A stretch of 64,000 nt of DNA from Costus lasius (lineage: Eukaryota; Streptophyta; Magnoliopsida; Zingiberales; Costaceae): NCBI GenBank assembly GCA_027563935.2, contig CM050449.1, positions 56,127,949 to 56,191,948 on the forward strand, written 5' to 3'. Under the pieces are notes generated by a model. It made no database searches. It saw only the letters and a list, made by a program, of their open reading frames with translations, and was not told the DNA's origin. Below are positions 41,429-53,303 of the stretch, in pieces; the stretch's first letter is position 1; every line of letters starts with the position of its first letter. Both the position numbers and the translations under genes were made by a program.

Positions 41429-42847
41429 ATGTCTTGGGCATCTCAAAGAAGTAAGGTATACATACCACAAAGTAAGCATGAAGATGATTCTTAGTGCACT
41501 ATTGCAGATAAATTGAAATTACACTCTATTTCTCTTATTAGATGTAATATTTGTAAATGTGATTATCATTATGCTTATGAATGTCAATTTAGAAATCATG
41601 CAAATTCCAATGCACCATGGTATCAAGATGATCATTATTATTCTAGTTGGAAAAATCAAACTTCTTTTTATGATGATTGCTCTGATCATGTTTCTGAACC
41701 ATACTTTGAGGACATTGAGGAATCTAGGTTAAAATCCATGCTTGAAAAGTTCATGTCAAATCAAAACCGAATCATGATAAATCGAAGTAAGAAAATTGAA
41801 AATCTTAAGGGAACAATTAGTCAGCTTGCATCTCATGTAGAATCTTTAACTGCTAATTCTGAAATTTTGGAAACCCAGGTAGCACAAAAAGCATGTTTAT
41901 TTGAGTTCGATTTGGAAACTGAAAAACTTGATTTAGAAAATTCCCCCTCTGATTATGACTGTTTTGAGATTGAGCCTTATGTGAACATTCATGTATCTCA
42001 CTCTGATTTTGATAATTCTGAAATTGATTCCTTTGATAATGTATTATTGGAAAAGGTTGAGGAAATTGAAATTGAAAAACCCTCTTTTGATGAAATTGCT
42101 TTTGATGATGTATCATTTGTGGTTAAATCTGATGAGCTTGATAAAAGGTTAAAAATTATAGACATTGATGAACCCCACTTTGATTTTGGTGATATTGTTG
42201 AAATTAATGATAAGTCTTGTGTGGTTAACTCTGATTCTATTAATTCTGTTATGAACATTGACAAATCTCATTATGATTTTTTATATGATTCTGATTTTGA
42301 CTCTTCTGATGATGAATTATTTGTGGAAAGGTATGAGGGAACTGATTTTGAAAAATCTCACTTTGATCTTGTCGATAATTTTGAAATTGATAAATTATTT
42401 GAAGATGAGCATGAGGAATTTGGAAATGATTTGAATTTTAAAAACACTGATGAATCTTACTCTGATGTTTTGCCCATATCTATTGTTGAATCTTTTAATG
42501 TATTTGAGAATTTATGCTTTATTGAGAAACTTAATTCGAGACATAGACATTATTTTGATGATCCAATGCTTAAATCTTTTGATCAAAGTCCTATTGCAAT
42601 TGAAGATATAAATTTGAAGAAAGGACTTATGATTTTGCTTTCTGATAAATTTAGGAAAATTATTGAATATCCATTTAGTGGAGTTGAAAATTTTGATTTT
42701 GATTTCTCCATATTTGAGAGAGCCATGTCGATCATGATTTATATGAAATTCTGGATTTTTGGATTAGTGGCTAAAATTTTTGGACAAAGGAAATGCAGAA
42801 AATTGTTTGCTCTTTACTTTGGTACTGATTCACCTGTTTCACCATGA
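41429..42847 (+). pseudogene. B ORF: zinc-knuckle acidic protein, one TAG near the start
   Basis: A frame from ATG 41429 meets TAG at 41492-41494 and then is open to 42847 (444 codons from the ATG at 41513). It has CNICKCDYHYAYEC (CX2CX4HX4C), a helix with LETQVAQKA as in the Gag of element C, about 250 residues rich in Asp, Glu and Ser, and a C-terminal hydrophobic stretch (MSIMIYMKFWIFGLVAKIF) followed by RKLFALYFGTDSPVSP. The A ORF has the same plan and ending. No capsid, protease, RT or integrase is present. If translation starts at 41513 the protein is complete, so this may be a working gene of a non-autonomous element. Its role is unknown; the tail could be a membrane anchor. Confidence 0.65.
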
Positions 42848-42858
42848 TTTTGAGTTTT

Positions 42859-42907
42859 GGTCAAGCTATGGACCTAAAATTAGCGCTTCTTGGGAGGCAA
42901 CCCAAGC
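42859..42907 (+). other. Post-ORF tandem stem-loops (B)
   Basis: GGTCAAGCTATGGACC (42859-42874) and then CTTGGGAGGCAACCCAAG (within 42883-42907), 12 bases after the ORF stop. Confidence 0.8.
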
Positions 42908-45431
42908 ACTTTTGCTTAGTTTAGTTGCTTTTATTTTAGTTTATTTTTAGAATTAATTTTTCTTTTCTTTTTGCAGGGAGAAACAAAATTTTGCGAAAAA
43001 TACGGCACTACCGTAATCTTCTTTACGGTGTCGTAATCATGATCTGAGTTCATCCCGAGAGTTTTAGTCTATTACGGCCGTACCGTATTGGTTTTTATGG
43101 TACCGTATTTCTGCATATTTTTGACCCGAGATTTTTTTTGTACATTATGGCACTGCCGTAAAGAACATTACGCCCGTAATTTTTGAATTGCTTTCTGCTT
43201 ATCCGAGTAGGTGTTTTCTCGCTGCGATTTTAAGAAACTGGGTCACGAAAATTTTTTATCTTTGGCACCATTACGAAGTACTCATCTTTGTCTATCATTT
43301 GGATATTTTTTCTGAATTTTAAAGTCCATGGATCATTCTAAAACCCATAGCAACTTTTCGATTCTGATAAATTTCTGCAGTAGTTTTTTCTGACTAATCT
43401 GATTAGCACTTTTGCTACCACTTTTTAAGATGTTTTGATGACTTGAAAACCTAATTTCTCACATGGAATATGAAGTTTGTGTGTCATTCTATCTTGTGGA
43501 TGAGTTATTTTCATGAAAATATTTTCTGATCATTCTAGGACACGTGGAAACTTTTTGAATTTGATTAACTTTTGTGCAGTTTTTGCAGTTTTGTAATCTG
43601 AGTAGCCTTCTTTCTGTTGATACCCTAAATTTCTGACACATTTTGATCCTTTAATTTTCATACGTTTGAAAAGAACATATCTTATTCTACAACTTGGTTT
43701 TGTCCATTTTCTTTTTGGATCATTAAATCTTATTTTTGGGTAGGGCTACTTTTCATAAAAAATTCAGAAACTGCACTATTTGTTTTCTATCTGTGTTGCT
43801 TCTTTTGACTCCAGATTCAGAAATCTTCAAGAACAACTATCTTCCACCTCTAGCCACCACTACATCTACCTCTGACATCACTATTTCCAGCTGTCGACAC
43901 TGGATTATACCATATGCAGATTCTTACTTCTTCTACTGCCTCTATTTCCATTGATTTGATTTATTTATGCAATAGACTTTTTATTAGTGAGTGATTTTTT
44001 TTATTTATGCAGCACTATCTCTCACACCCACCGGCCGACGATCTCACCTCCTGAACTGTATTCTCTAGCAGGCCACTAGAGATTACTCACTCTACTGTCG
44101 GCACCAACATCATCATTGCCAGCAGCATTTCAGCCAGCCTCTATTCACCCTCTTCTTCTTGCCTACTTGACTCTTTCCACCGGCATCCTCTTCAGACCTC
44201 CAGCGACATCTCTGATTCTCCCTTGAGAGAATTATTTTTATCATTATTATTTTTTGAGACTATTTTCAGACTGAGCCTTATGTATTTAAAATTATGCAGG
44301 TAAAATTTTCAAAAGGCACATCTTTGGACTTGCAGCATCTGCCCCGACACTATTTTTGGTCTGAGCCTTATGTATTTTTGGTCAGAGATTGCTATATAGT
44401 TTTGTGAGTATTGGTTGCACTTTCTTGTGATTATTCGATTTGATATGATTATCTACACTTTTCTTCTCTTAGATCCATCACTTTACATCCATTGCATTGT
44501 TTGAGCCTTATGTGATTATACGGATCTATCACTTTTCGTCTTTTGACTGTATGAGTTTGATACTTCACACCTTTTGTAGTGATTTTGACATATTTTGATG
44601 TTTTAAATTTTTATGACTTGAATCCATGTGATGAGAGATGGGTAGATTTTTGTTATATATCATGATGAATGTTCATGCATGCATGCCTATGAATGGAGAT
44701 ATACCTATTATGCTGAATTTATTTCTTCAATATATATCTACTTGTTGAAATTCTTCATTGATTGATGCATAAGGTTTTGGGTAGGTATGTTATTTGATGA
44801 ATGCAATCTAAGAGTGAAGCATCTTACCTGAATAAAATGAGCATATTAGTGTAATTTTTGAATTGATGTCAATTGATTAACCTAGTTGATGTTTAGTCTA
44901 ATTTATTATTTGTTGAGAAGAAAGAATCCAAGATCCAAAAATAGTGAGAGACTCCCCTACTTGGCATTGTGTAAAATTGACAGTGGTACCTAAGACATGG
45001 GTTGAAGTCTATAAAAAAAGAGAAAGAGAAAAAGAACAGTGGTACCGAAGATAAGAGTTGAAGTCCAAATAAAAAATTATATATGTATCTATGTGGGTAC
45101 ATGCCATAAAAAAAAGAAGAAGAAAAATAGAAAAGAAAAAAAAATTGTGTGGAAAAAGATCTTGGAAACTTTATTCTTGTAAACAAAGATATGATAGATT
45201 TAAACTGAAAATTGGGTGAAATCATGAGACCGAGATTCTGTTTATTATGCGAGTTGCGAAGTTTTATTCGATCAAAGTTGTGAATCTTAAAGACTAAATT
45301 CAGAGGATGATGTATTTATCCAAAATTTTGTGCAAAAAGTTAGTGGAAAATTTCATGAGAGATTATATTCTAGAAATTTATTTTTCATGAAAAGACATAT
45401 TTTCCATAGTAGAGTACTTTATTCTATCTAT
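42908..45431 (+). other. 3' internal region of B
   Basis: A second palindrome array lies at 42992-43190. CT-rich sequence at 43840-44220 is like that of H and may be remains of a third ORF. A CACTGT...ACAGTG-like hairpin is at 44950-44990. I see no convincing ORF. Confidence 0.6.
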
Positions 45432-45468
45432 TTGCTTGAGGACAAGCAAAGTTTGAGCCTTATGTGTT
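45432..45468 (+). other. Stem-loop before 3' LTR (B)
   Basis: TTGCTTGAGGACAAGCAA at 45432-45449, then AAGTTTGAGCCTTATGTGTT up to the LTR. The usual purine tract is weak here. Confidence 0.7.
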
Positions 45469-47541
45469 TGATGACACCGAAATTTATAGTAAATTTCATG
45501 CCATTTTATATATCTTTTCATGCTAAATTGAAGATCTTTTGTTTGTTTTTATGCTAAATTTATCAAATATTGCAAAATCTACTTCCATTTTGGTTTTTCA
45601 TCATTTTCAAGTAAAAAGGCACTATTTTGAGGCGTTTTCGAGCAGAATCAAATACATAGATGAATTCACAACATCAAGAGGAGATCACACGTCAAATTTC
45701 AGAAGAATCAGAGCTTCAGCGCAAATAACGGCACCCCCACTATGGAATTTACGGTACCGTAATTGGACTGCACTCCCAGATTGAAATTACGGCACTGCCA
45801 TAAACATATTTACGGTGCCATAATTTGGAGTTTTCCAGAACAGAGAAATTTGAGACATTACGGCACTGCCGTAAACATCTTTACGGTGCCGTAATATAGG
45901 CGTGATTATGACCAGAGACTTGATGAAGATTACAGTACTGCCATAAGAAAGTTTACGGTACCGTAATTTTGGATGGTTTTCAACCCGAGCGATTTCAGAC
46001 ATTACGGCAGCACCGTAAAGTCTTTTACAGTACCATAGTTCCAGATAATATTGAAGCCAAGAACTCACCGTCCAAATTACGGCACTGCCGTAAACTGCAT
46101 TACGACCGTAATTCCAAGTCAAAAACGCGATTTTTACGGGTCCGAATCTTGCGCGGACCATATCTTTTGATCTAGACCTCCAAATTAAGATCCGAAATAT
46201 GCTACGGACTCATATTAAAGGGGAGAAGACACACGAAGTAAAAGTGAGGATTTTTATCTCGTATTGAGGGGGAAATTGACAGAGAGGTGCTTAGGGTTTG
46301 GCCTCATGCCGAGAGGCGTGGAGACCACCTCAGGCTGCGATTTTCACACAGAAGCTTCGCTTGAGGGTGAGGAGGATGCACCAGAAATTTCAGAGCAAAA
46401 GGAGTTCGATTGGAGAAGGAATCAAGGAAAGAACACCGCTGGCACTATTCATACGCGTGATTACTGCTGTAATAGAAATTACAGCCGCGTTGTAAAGTTT
46501 ATTTCCTCCTTCTTTTCAATTACTGATACTTTGAAACTATGGTTGATTGTATTCTTTCTCCATGCAAGCTTAAACATATTTTGGGACATGGGTGTAATCC
46601 CTTTGATTTTATATGATTAGATAACTTTTTATTTCGTCAAGATAATTTTGCCATGATAATTTTACCTATGTGATTATTGTTCTAAATTTCTCCTTAGTTT
46701 ACTTCTTGTCAACATGTTTAGAGTTCTTGCAATAGGGACCGAAAGGTGACTTGCTTGAGAATTGGAACCCTAAAATTGATAAATGGGAACTCACCGTAAG
46801 AGATTAGGTTAAAGTTCTTATTTCTTTATTTTAGTGACGTGATTGCCATGTTGATAATTATGAACCTAGGATTAAGTTAGTGTGTCAAACGTGGAGATCT
46901 TGCACGAAAGTGAGGATCGGAACGTTGGAGAACCATATGTAGAACTTGTGTTGACTCTCGAATGCACGAAAGTGATCCTTGAGATTCCTCTTGAGACAAT
47001 CAACTTAGAATTCGGATGCACAAAAGTGATCTCGAGTTCTTTGATTGATGATTTACTTATTTTTAGCATTGGGATAGATCTTGCGTGAAAGCGAGGATTG
47101 ATCCCTGTATGATTGTCTACACGAAAGTGAGATAATCCCTTTATGAAGTAAATTAAGTCTTTATCATAACAAGATTTGACTGACGACCTTTTATTCATAT
47201 CTAGTCATTGAAATCAAGGTGGATGAAACCCTAGTCCCAGTTCTCTCTCTGATTATCTTTTAGCGTACTTTTCTTGCATAGTTTACTTCCATTATATTCG
47301 GTTTGCTTAGCTAGTGAGAAATCAATTATTTAGTACTTAACAATAAGATCTCTGTGGGATCGATATTTTCTTTATTACTTCGAGTATCCGTGCACTTGCG
47401 GACACTACGAGTTAGGGACAACAAGTTTTTGGAGCCGTGCCAGGGAGTGACAATAGCCCTGTATGCCAATACCATTGGTCGCGACCCCTGAAATGAGTCT
47501 ACCTGCTTGTATTTAAAAGTGTGTCCTTTCGGATCACAACA
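45469..47541 (+). repeat. 3' LTR of element B (2073 bp)
   Basis: Same length and ends as 39076-41148, with scattered substitutions, and flanked by ATACT. Confidence 0.93.
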
Positions 47542-47546
47542 ATACT

Positions 47547-47849
47547 TCAAGCGGATCTTTCTCTATATTGGAATTAATAGTCATCGGTGAAGTGTCTTTC
47601 AAGACTTCTACACTACAACGGAATCCTGCAAAAGAAGGCTTCTTTAGATTTTCTGTCAGGTCAAAATCTATAGAATTCTCACCTATCTTAAAATTGAGCT
47701 TCCCATTTTTCACATCCATGCTCCTCCAACTTTCTTTTGTTGGACAATATCTCTTTTAAGAACTTGGCATATGAAGGCATATGTGACAAAGTATCAGTGA
47801 ATGGTGTATTAATATAATGCTTTTTAAGTACCTCTAAAAATTTTCCAAA
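47547..47849 (-). pseudogene. C pol, protease region
   Basis: In minus sense it reads FGKFLEVLKKHYINTPFTD, MPSYAKFLKEIL, then GFRCSVEVLKDTSPMTI and SNIEKDPLEV, the linker and early protease region of Athila and Tat pol. Several frameshifts and stops. B is inserted after PLEV, and the frame resumes as CLIKGDD in 38546-39075. Confidence 0.65.
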
Positions 47850-49403
47850 CTATTTATCAAGTTTATCCTTTGCCAATCTTTGAGGGAAAGGTACTGGAGG
47901 TTTGTAGGGAGGTGGTAGTGCATAAACTGGCTCCAGCTCCCTATCCTGCGAAGTTGTCTCCTCATCTTTTCCCTCTTCCTCTGTGGACTCAGAATTTTGC
48001 ACCCCTTCATCTTGTGTTGACTCTAGTGCCCTTGGCTCTTCCAACTGTTTCCCACTATGTGTGGTAATAGCATTGCAATGCTCACATGGGTTTACCTCTG
48101 GCTTTCCTAGTAATCCACCTGTAGGTCTACTTAAAGAGCCAGCCTTCTGAGCTATCTGAGTTTCCAACATCCTCTGATGAGTCTTCATAGACTCTACCTC
48201 GGAACTGAGATTCTTGATGGACTCATTGGCATGTCTAAATTCTTGCCGGAAATTATTGTTCTGCTTTTCAAATTGTTGTATGAAATTTTTGTTCTGCTTT
48301 GTCTACGCAGCAATAAAAGTCTCCATCATAACTTCCAAGTTAGACTTTTAGGGTGCTTGAGGTTGGTTACACTGTCTTGGTTGAAAACCAGAGGGTTATA
48401 GATTATTATTCTAAAGTGCTTGATTTTGATTACTCTTCCAAGAAAGATTGGGGCGATTCCTCCATCCAGGGTTATAAGTGCTTGAATATGGCTCATTCTG
48501 AGGTCTTCCATTGTAATTCCCAATTACATTCATTTGTTCAGAATTGCACTCTCCCTGTGTAGAAATTCCCAATTACAATCCTCTACATCATGTCCTGCAT
48601 TGCCACAAATCTCACACAAAATAGCATTAACAATAACAAAATTAACATTCAAAGAATTAATTTTATGGGTCAAAGAATCAACCATGGTGGCAAGCGAAGC
48701 TATAGCATCTAAATCATACTTACCTGACGCCTTGGCAGATGATCCTCTCTCACTTACCCATTGACAATGGTTTAACGCCATCACCTCAAACAGATTAATC
48801 GCATCATCCACACTTTTGTTCATAATTGCTCCACCAGTGGCAGCATCAACTGACATACGAGTGTTGTAATTAAGTGCATTATAGAAAGTATAGACGATTA
48901 CCCATTTCTCAAGGCCGCAATGTGGACATAGCCTCTGAAGCTCTTTAAATCGATCCCACGCCTCGTACAATGATTCTCCTTCTCTCTGAACAAAACTCAT
49001 GATCTGGATCCTTAGCTGTGCAGTCTTACTTGGGGAAAAATATTTTGCTAGAAAAGCATTGGAGAGCTCCTCCCAAGTCGTTATGGAACTTGGCAGATGA
49101 GAGTGAAGCCACGCACGAGCCCTATCCCTGAGAGAAAAAGGAAAGAGTCTGAGTCTCAAAGCATCATTAGAAACACCATTCATTTTCAAAGTATCACAGT
49201 ATTCAAGAAATATAGAAAGGTGCATATTAGGATCCTCAGACGACAAGCCTCCAAATTGGTTCTGCTAAACCATGGAAAGTAAAGATGGCTTGATTTCGAA
49301 GTTGTTCGCCTCAATGTTGAGGCGAGCAATACTAGAGTGAACCCCTTGCAAATTTGGGTTTGCATAATCCTTGAGTTCTCGAGTGCGGGTTCGCGTCACC
49401 CAT
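47850..49403 (-). pseudogene. C gag (Athila/Tat type)
   Basis: The start is near 49403 (MGDANPHSRTQ). A stop lies in the first 55 codons. The long open part 49246-48530 carries LRLFPFSLRDRARAWLHS, TWEELSNAFLAKYF and ESLYEAWDRFKELQRLCP, which is the Ty3 Gag capsid core, then the knuckle CEICGNAGHDVEDC. After a frameshift, 48188-47850 reads RMLETQIAQKAG, TTHSGKQLEEP and PPPYKPPVPFPQRL, the end of Gag before protease. It has stops and frameshifts and is not functional. Confidence 0.85.
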
Positions 49404-49616
49404 CTTAGATTGTAAAATTTCCTTTGCTAGTTGCTTTCTACACAGGTGAAAAGTTCATTCTGGTTCTGGATCTTCTTTAAATAACTTTCTATAAACAATC
49501 AACAAATTAAACTGAAGAAAAAAGATAGACAATGAGTTCAAAAATAGAATTAAAAAGAAAACAAAAGCCTAGTCTATCAATCCTTAGATTAAGTCAATAT
49601 TAGAAAAATTGGTCCC

Positions 49617-49636
49617 CGGCAATGGCGCCAAAAACT
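49617..49636 (-). other. Primer binding site, tRNA-Asp (C)
   Basis: In minus sense TTTTTGGCGCCATTGCCGGGG follows the LTR end. There is one mismatch (A for G) to the tRNA-Asp complement. Confidence 0.85.
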
Positions 49637-51131
49637 TGATGTGTTCCGCAAGTGCACGAACAAATCGAAGTAATAAAAATAACGATCCCAAAAAACCAAT
49701 GGCTAAGTACCAACTCTACTTAGAATTGTTAGCTAGACTAATCTAAAAGAGAATGATTCTTATCTCTACTAAAATAGAAGAAGCAGTAAACAAACTTTGG
49801 TTGTAATCGATTTATGGAATTTTCAAGATTTAGGGTTCACCACTCTAAATTTCATAACTTATTAAAATTAAAGAAATCTTAGGAAGGATTTACTGTGTTG
49901 AAGGGTTTTTATCCGTATGTACAAATTGCCCCCTCTCAGCAGTACAATCCGGTATCTATCTAAATTAATCCCCTACTCTCGTGGTTATTAGCTCGAGATA
50001 AACCCAATGAGTTCTTGATAAGTCAATAAAGTCCCTCAAGCCGATTCGAACTACTCTCGTGTTCAAATCAACTTGTCCAAATATTGTAGATCTGACGTCA
50101 CAATTTAACTCTCAATACTTCATGTGACGTCTAAGACATGCAAATCATGGCCAGTAATTAACATGTAATTAACACAACAATAGTTGGATCTAACACAAGC
50201 AAATTACTTCATAAGAGGATATTAAATAATCAAGTCATGAAAATAAAGAGGGCTACGCCCTTAATCCTAAATAAAGGTTTACGCTGACATGTTGTACATG
50301 TTCACAGTATAAAAATCCATGTTTTGATTACAAATTGGCAAATAAGTATGAAATTGACAAAGGAAGACAAAAATCAAGGCTCCCTAATGAAGATCAATGT
50401 CAGCCAGCCGTAAAATCGAAGCTTTTCTAGTTGAAATCTCAAGATCGCCACTGTCTTGCCCTAATTTCTACCTCTTCACCAAATTCCCCTTGAAAATTGG
50501 CCAAAAGGTCCTAATAATCACTCGTAAGCTCTCTTATATAGTTCTCCACCTTCATATTAGGTTTCCCCCAAAATTCAGCGTGAAAAGGAATCAAATCGAG
50601 CGAGAAACCGAGTCAAACTCGTAACTGGCAGATGAAATTATGGCCATAAAATAAATTATGGCCACACTAGTAATTTTTTCTGTGTACATTTTCCAGGAAA
50701 TTACGGCCGTGAAAATAATTACGATCAGATCTGCTCAACCGTAATTTTCTCTGCTCAGAATCGACCAAAACTTTGGCCATGAAAATAATTATGTGCAAGT
50801 GTGCACAGCTGTAATCTTCCTTGTAGAAAATCATCAATAAATTATGGCTGTAATATATTTTATAGGTGGGCCGTAATTTCCAACTGAGCTCTGTTCTGCT
50901 TGAAAATTATTGGGTAGCTACGTTTCTATGTCTGGAATCTATCTGTGCACTTAGATACTTCAAAATCCATCAAAAATTGGTGGTTTTCTCCTGAAATTTG
51001 ATAAAAGCAAAGAAAAGTGAAGATTCCGAACAAACAAAAGGATTTAAGTCAAATTATGTGAAAATATGATAAAAATAGGAGAAATTATTTAAAAAATTAT
51101 AGCAAAAATACTATATGAATATGATACATCA
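49637..51131 (-). repeat. 5' LTR of element C (1495 bp)
   Basis: Plus-strand ends are TGATGTGTTCCG and GATACATCA. The minus-strand TATA box CTATATAAG is at 50533-50541, with the palindrome array at 50627-50882 upstream of it. It matches the split LTR at 25645-26195 and 35345-36206 with many substitutions, so C is old. Confidence 0.92.
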
Positions 51132-52219
51132 TTCAGCTGAACTCTCATGATGATAATGAAATTGGGCATATCACTTTTAGATAGGAAGGGGCAGAGCATA
51201 GCCTTGACCTTATGCAGCTTAACTGTATCTTTGGCTTTCCTCCGCATACACCACGTTTGCCACCATTTGAGTATAGGGAGCACGAGTTCTAGGCTTCCAT
51301 CAATAGTGATACTTCTTATTCCGCCGGTTCTGCTCATGCCAGCAGTATCAGTAACCCGATTCTATGCTATGTCCACCATTTTCTGGCTCACACTATTTTG
51401 GACGGGGCGAGAGCGACGGCATGGTGCACCAGGGAGAGGTACTTTATTTATGGGTCATGCTTCATTCATTTCAATTAAACACTGGCTACTTTATGGTCAA
51501 ATAAATGTTGAAAGTATCTGGAGCCAGTAAGGGACAGATAGTTATGGGTGGATTGGTCACTTCTATTGCACTTGTTGTTGGCATCGACTCAAGTGGCATG
51601 GAGATCGCCAATGGCAGCACGCACCTAGACCTCGATTTTTGTCTCTCTATGCGCCTGATCATCAAGAGAGGGGATTCCTATTTCCTCTTCTTTAGAGATG
51701 GGACACACTCGATGCCTCTTCCATGCGAGGACCGCACCACTATCAGAAACAGGAGCAATGGGAAGAAACGCCCCCATTACTGCTTCCACCACTACAACTC
51801 CCGAGAGTGTACTGCCATTGAGTTTCATACCACCTCCATCCTCGGCCGGATTCTTTGCTTTTACTAGTCAGTATTCCTCCTCCTCTTCCAATGTTGAATC
51901 ACTTATGAAACAATTGTTACAAGAACAACAAAGGCAAGGGGAGTATATGCAACAAATGTTCTCACACTTGGAGGAAGGACAACATGAGATCCGCCAAGAA
52001 CTATCCCACTAGCACTCCAGGCTTGAGAGGATGGCTACCAAGCAGAACTGCCAGGGGAAGTTCCTGACTTCTCTTTGTACCTCCTTTAGTGAGCTAAGGG
52101 CCACATTGTTACCAGATGAGGATGACGAGCCCGAGATACGTGGAGATGGAGATGATGACGAGGAGGACCCGGAGGAGGAGGAGGTTGAGATCAGCTCTGA
52201 CAATGATGAGGAGGACTGA
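51132..52219 (+). pseudogene. H Athila-type third ORF, second part
   Basis: After C the frame resumes with LNSHDDNEIGHITF, FGFPPHTPRLPPFEYREHEF, HHFLAHTI, GRGESDGMVHQGE and KGQIVMGGLVTSIALVVG. These fit the conserved block of Athila ORF-1 proteins. A coiled-coil-like stretch (LLQEQQRQGEYMQQMFSHLE) and an acidic end (DEEDPEEEEVEISSDNDEED) follow. TAG stops lie near 51178 and 51293, and there is a one-base loss near 51400. The function of this protein family is not known. Confidence 0.6.
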
Positions 52220-53303
52220 TTTAGTGAGTTTCTACACCCATATCTCCAAATTTTGAGTACCTTCATTGCTATGCATAGGGACTATGCATAATTCAAGTCT
52301 AGGAGATAGAGGGTTTACCATTAGAAGTTTTACTTTGTTTTGGTATGCACTCTGGACATGTAGTAACTCTTAACTTATTGTGATGGATAATTATAGCATT
52401 TTTGCTTTGTTATATAGTACTTCTCTTGTGTTTTTCTATTAAACAGTATTTGTGTTATGTTTTTTATGAATTTTCTATTTTGTCATTTTGATGTTAGATA
52501 CACCCTTGATTTTTGACAATTGGATTACACTCTACGATTATTTTCACATGCTAATACTGCTTTGATTTTTAACAGGAATCATGATAGCTTCATATTTATA
52601 ATGACTTCATGGACATTATTATGTTTTGAATTTTGATTCTAGGTGAGGAATTTCATTTGATTATCTTATTTGATGGAAAAAGGTTGTGGAGTGATAAATC
52701 AGATTTTTGATTGAGATTTTTCCTCCTAAGGCATGCTTATGATCTTTTTGTAGAAGTATATAACTCTAATCAATTTGATTCACCTTGCTAGATGTTGGAA
52801 ATTCATAATGCACTTACCTATGATTATACCTCCTCTCAATATCTTGTGTTAAAAAAAACATATAGTACATTTTAAAAAAAGAAGAAACTAAAATAGACTC
52901 CTCCACTTGGCACTGCGCAAAATTGGCAGTGGTACCTAAGAAATGAGTTGAAGTCAAAATAAAATTGAGAGGACGAAAAAGCAAATAAGAGTGCATTGGT
53001 GTTTTCCCAACTCATGTCTTTGGATGAATCAGGTTCGAACAGAGTACATATATACCATATAGAAGATTACTGCATCTCGCGGAGGTAAGTCTTACCTGAC
53101 TTTGGTTTTTGGATCTTCACACCTTTACTCCTAACGATAGATGATTATCTTGAATGCCCTGACTTACTAAGATTTGTTCACAATGATATTTTCCCTTGGA
53201 CATAATATTTTACAAGCTTCACGTGATTTCATCTTTTTCTGATTACCACTCTTATCTGCTTTAAATGCTTGAGGATAAGCAATGATTTAAGTCAGGGAGA
53301 TTT
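52220..53303 (+). other. 3' internal region of H, non-coding
   Basis: AT-rich. It holds the GGCACTGCGCAAAATTGGCA hairpin (within 52896-52936), TGCTTGAGGATAAGCA (53266-53281) and the purine tract AAGTCAGGGAGATTT next to the LTR. No ORF. Confidence 0.65.

Larger units (their letters stand above)
39076..47541 (+). mobile_element. Element B: non-autonomous Athila/Tat-like element, complete
   Basis: 8466 bp with two LTRs of exactly 2073 bp each and a perfect duplication ATACT (39071-39075 and 47542-47546) in C pol. Internal order: tRNA-Asp primer site, zinc-knuckle ORF, tandem stem-loops, palindrome array, non-coding 3' region, hairpin and LTR. It has no pol. The LTRs differ by a few percent by eye, so it is older than D and E. 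Confidence 0.93.
25645..51131 (-). mobile_element. Element C: pol-deleted Athila/Tat element hosting B and D
   Basis: It is on the minus strand, flanked by a perfect duplication TTCAG (25640-25644 and 51132-51136). The right LTR (49637-51131) is intact and followed inward by a tRNA-Asp primer site and gag. The left LTR is split by copia D. Pol is reduced to the protease region and a scrap of the integrase N-terminus, and is split by element B. Without D, B and the extra duplications C is about 7.87 kb. It cannot be autonomous. Confidence 0.9.

Noticed and set aside
52031..52219. A host acidic nuclear protein gene
   Set aside because: It follows Athila-type ORF motifs in the same region of H and has no intron, promoter or further coding sequence.
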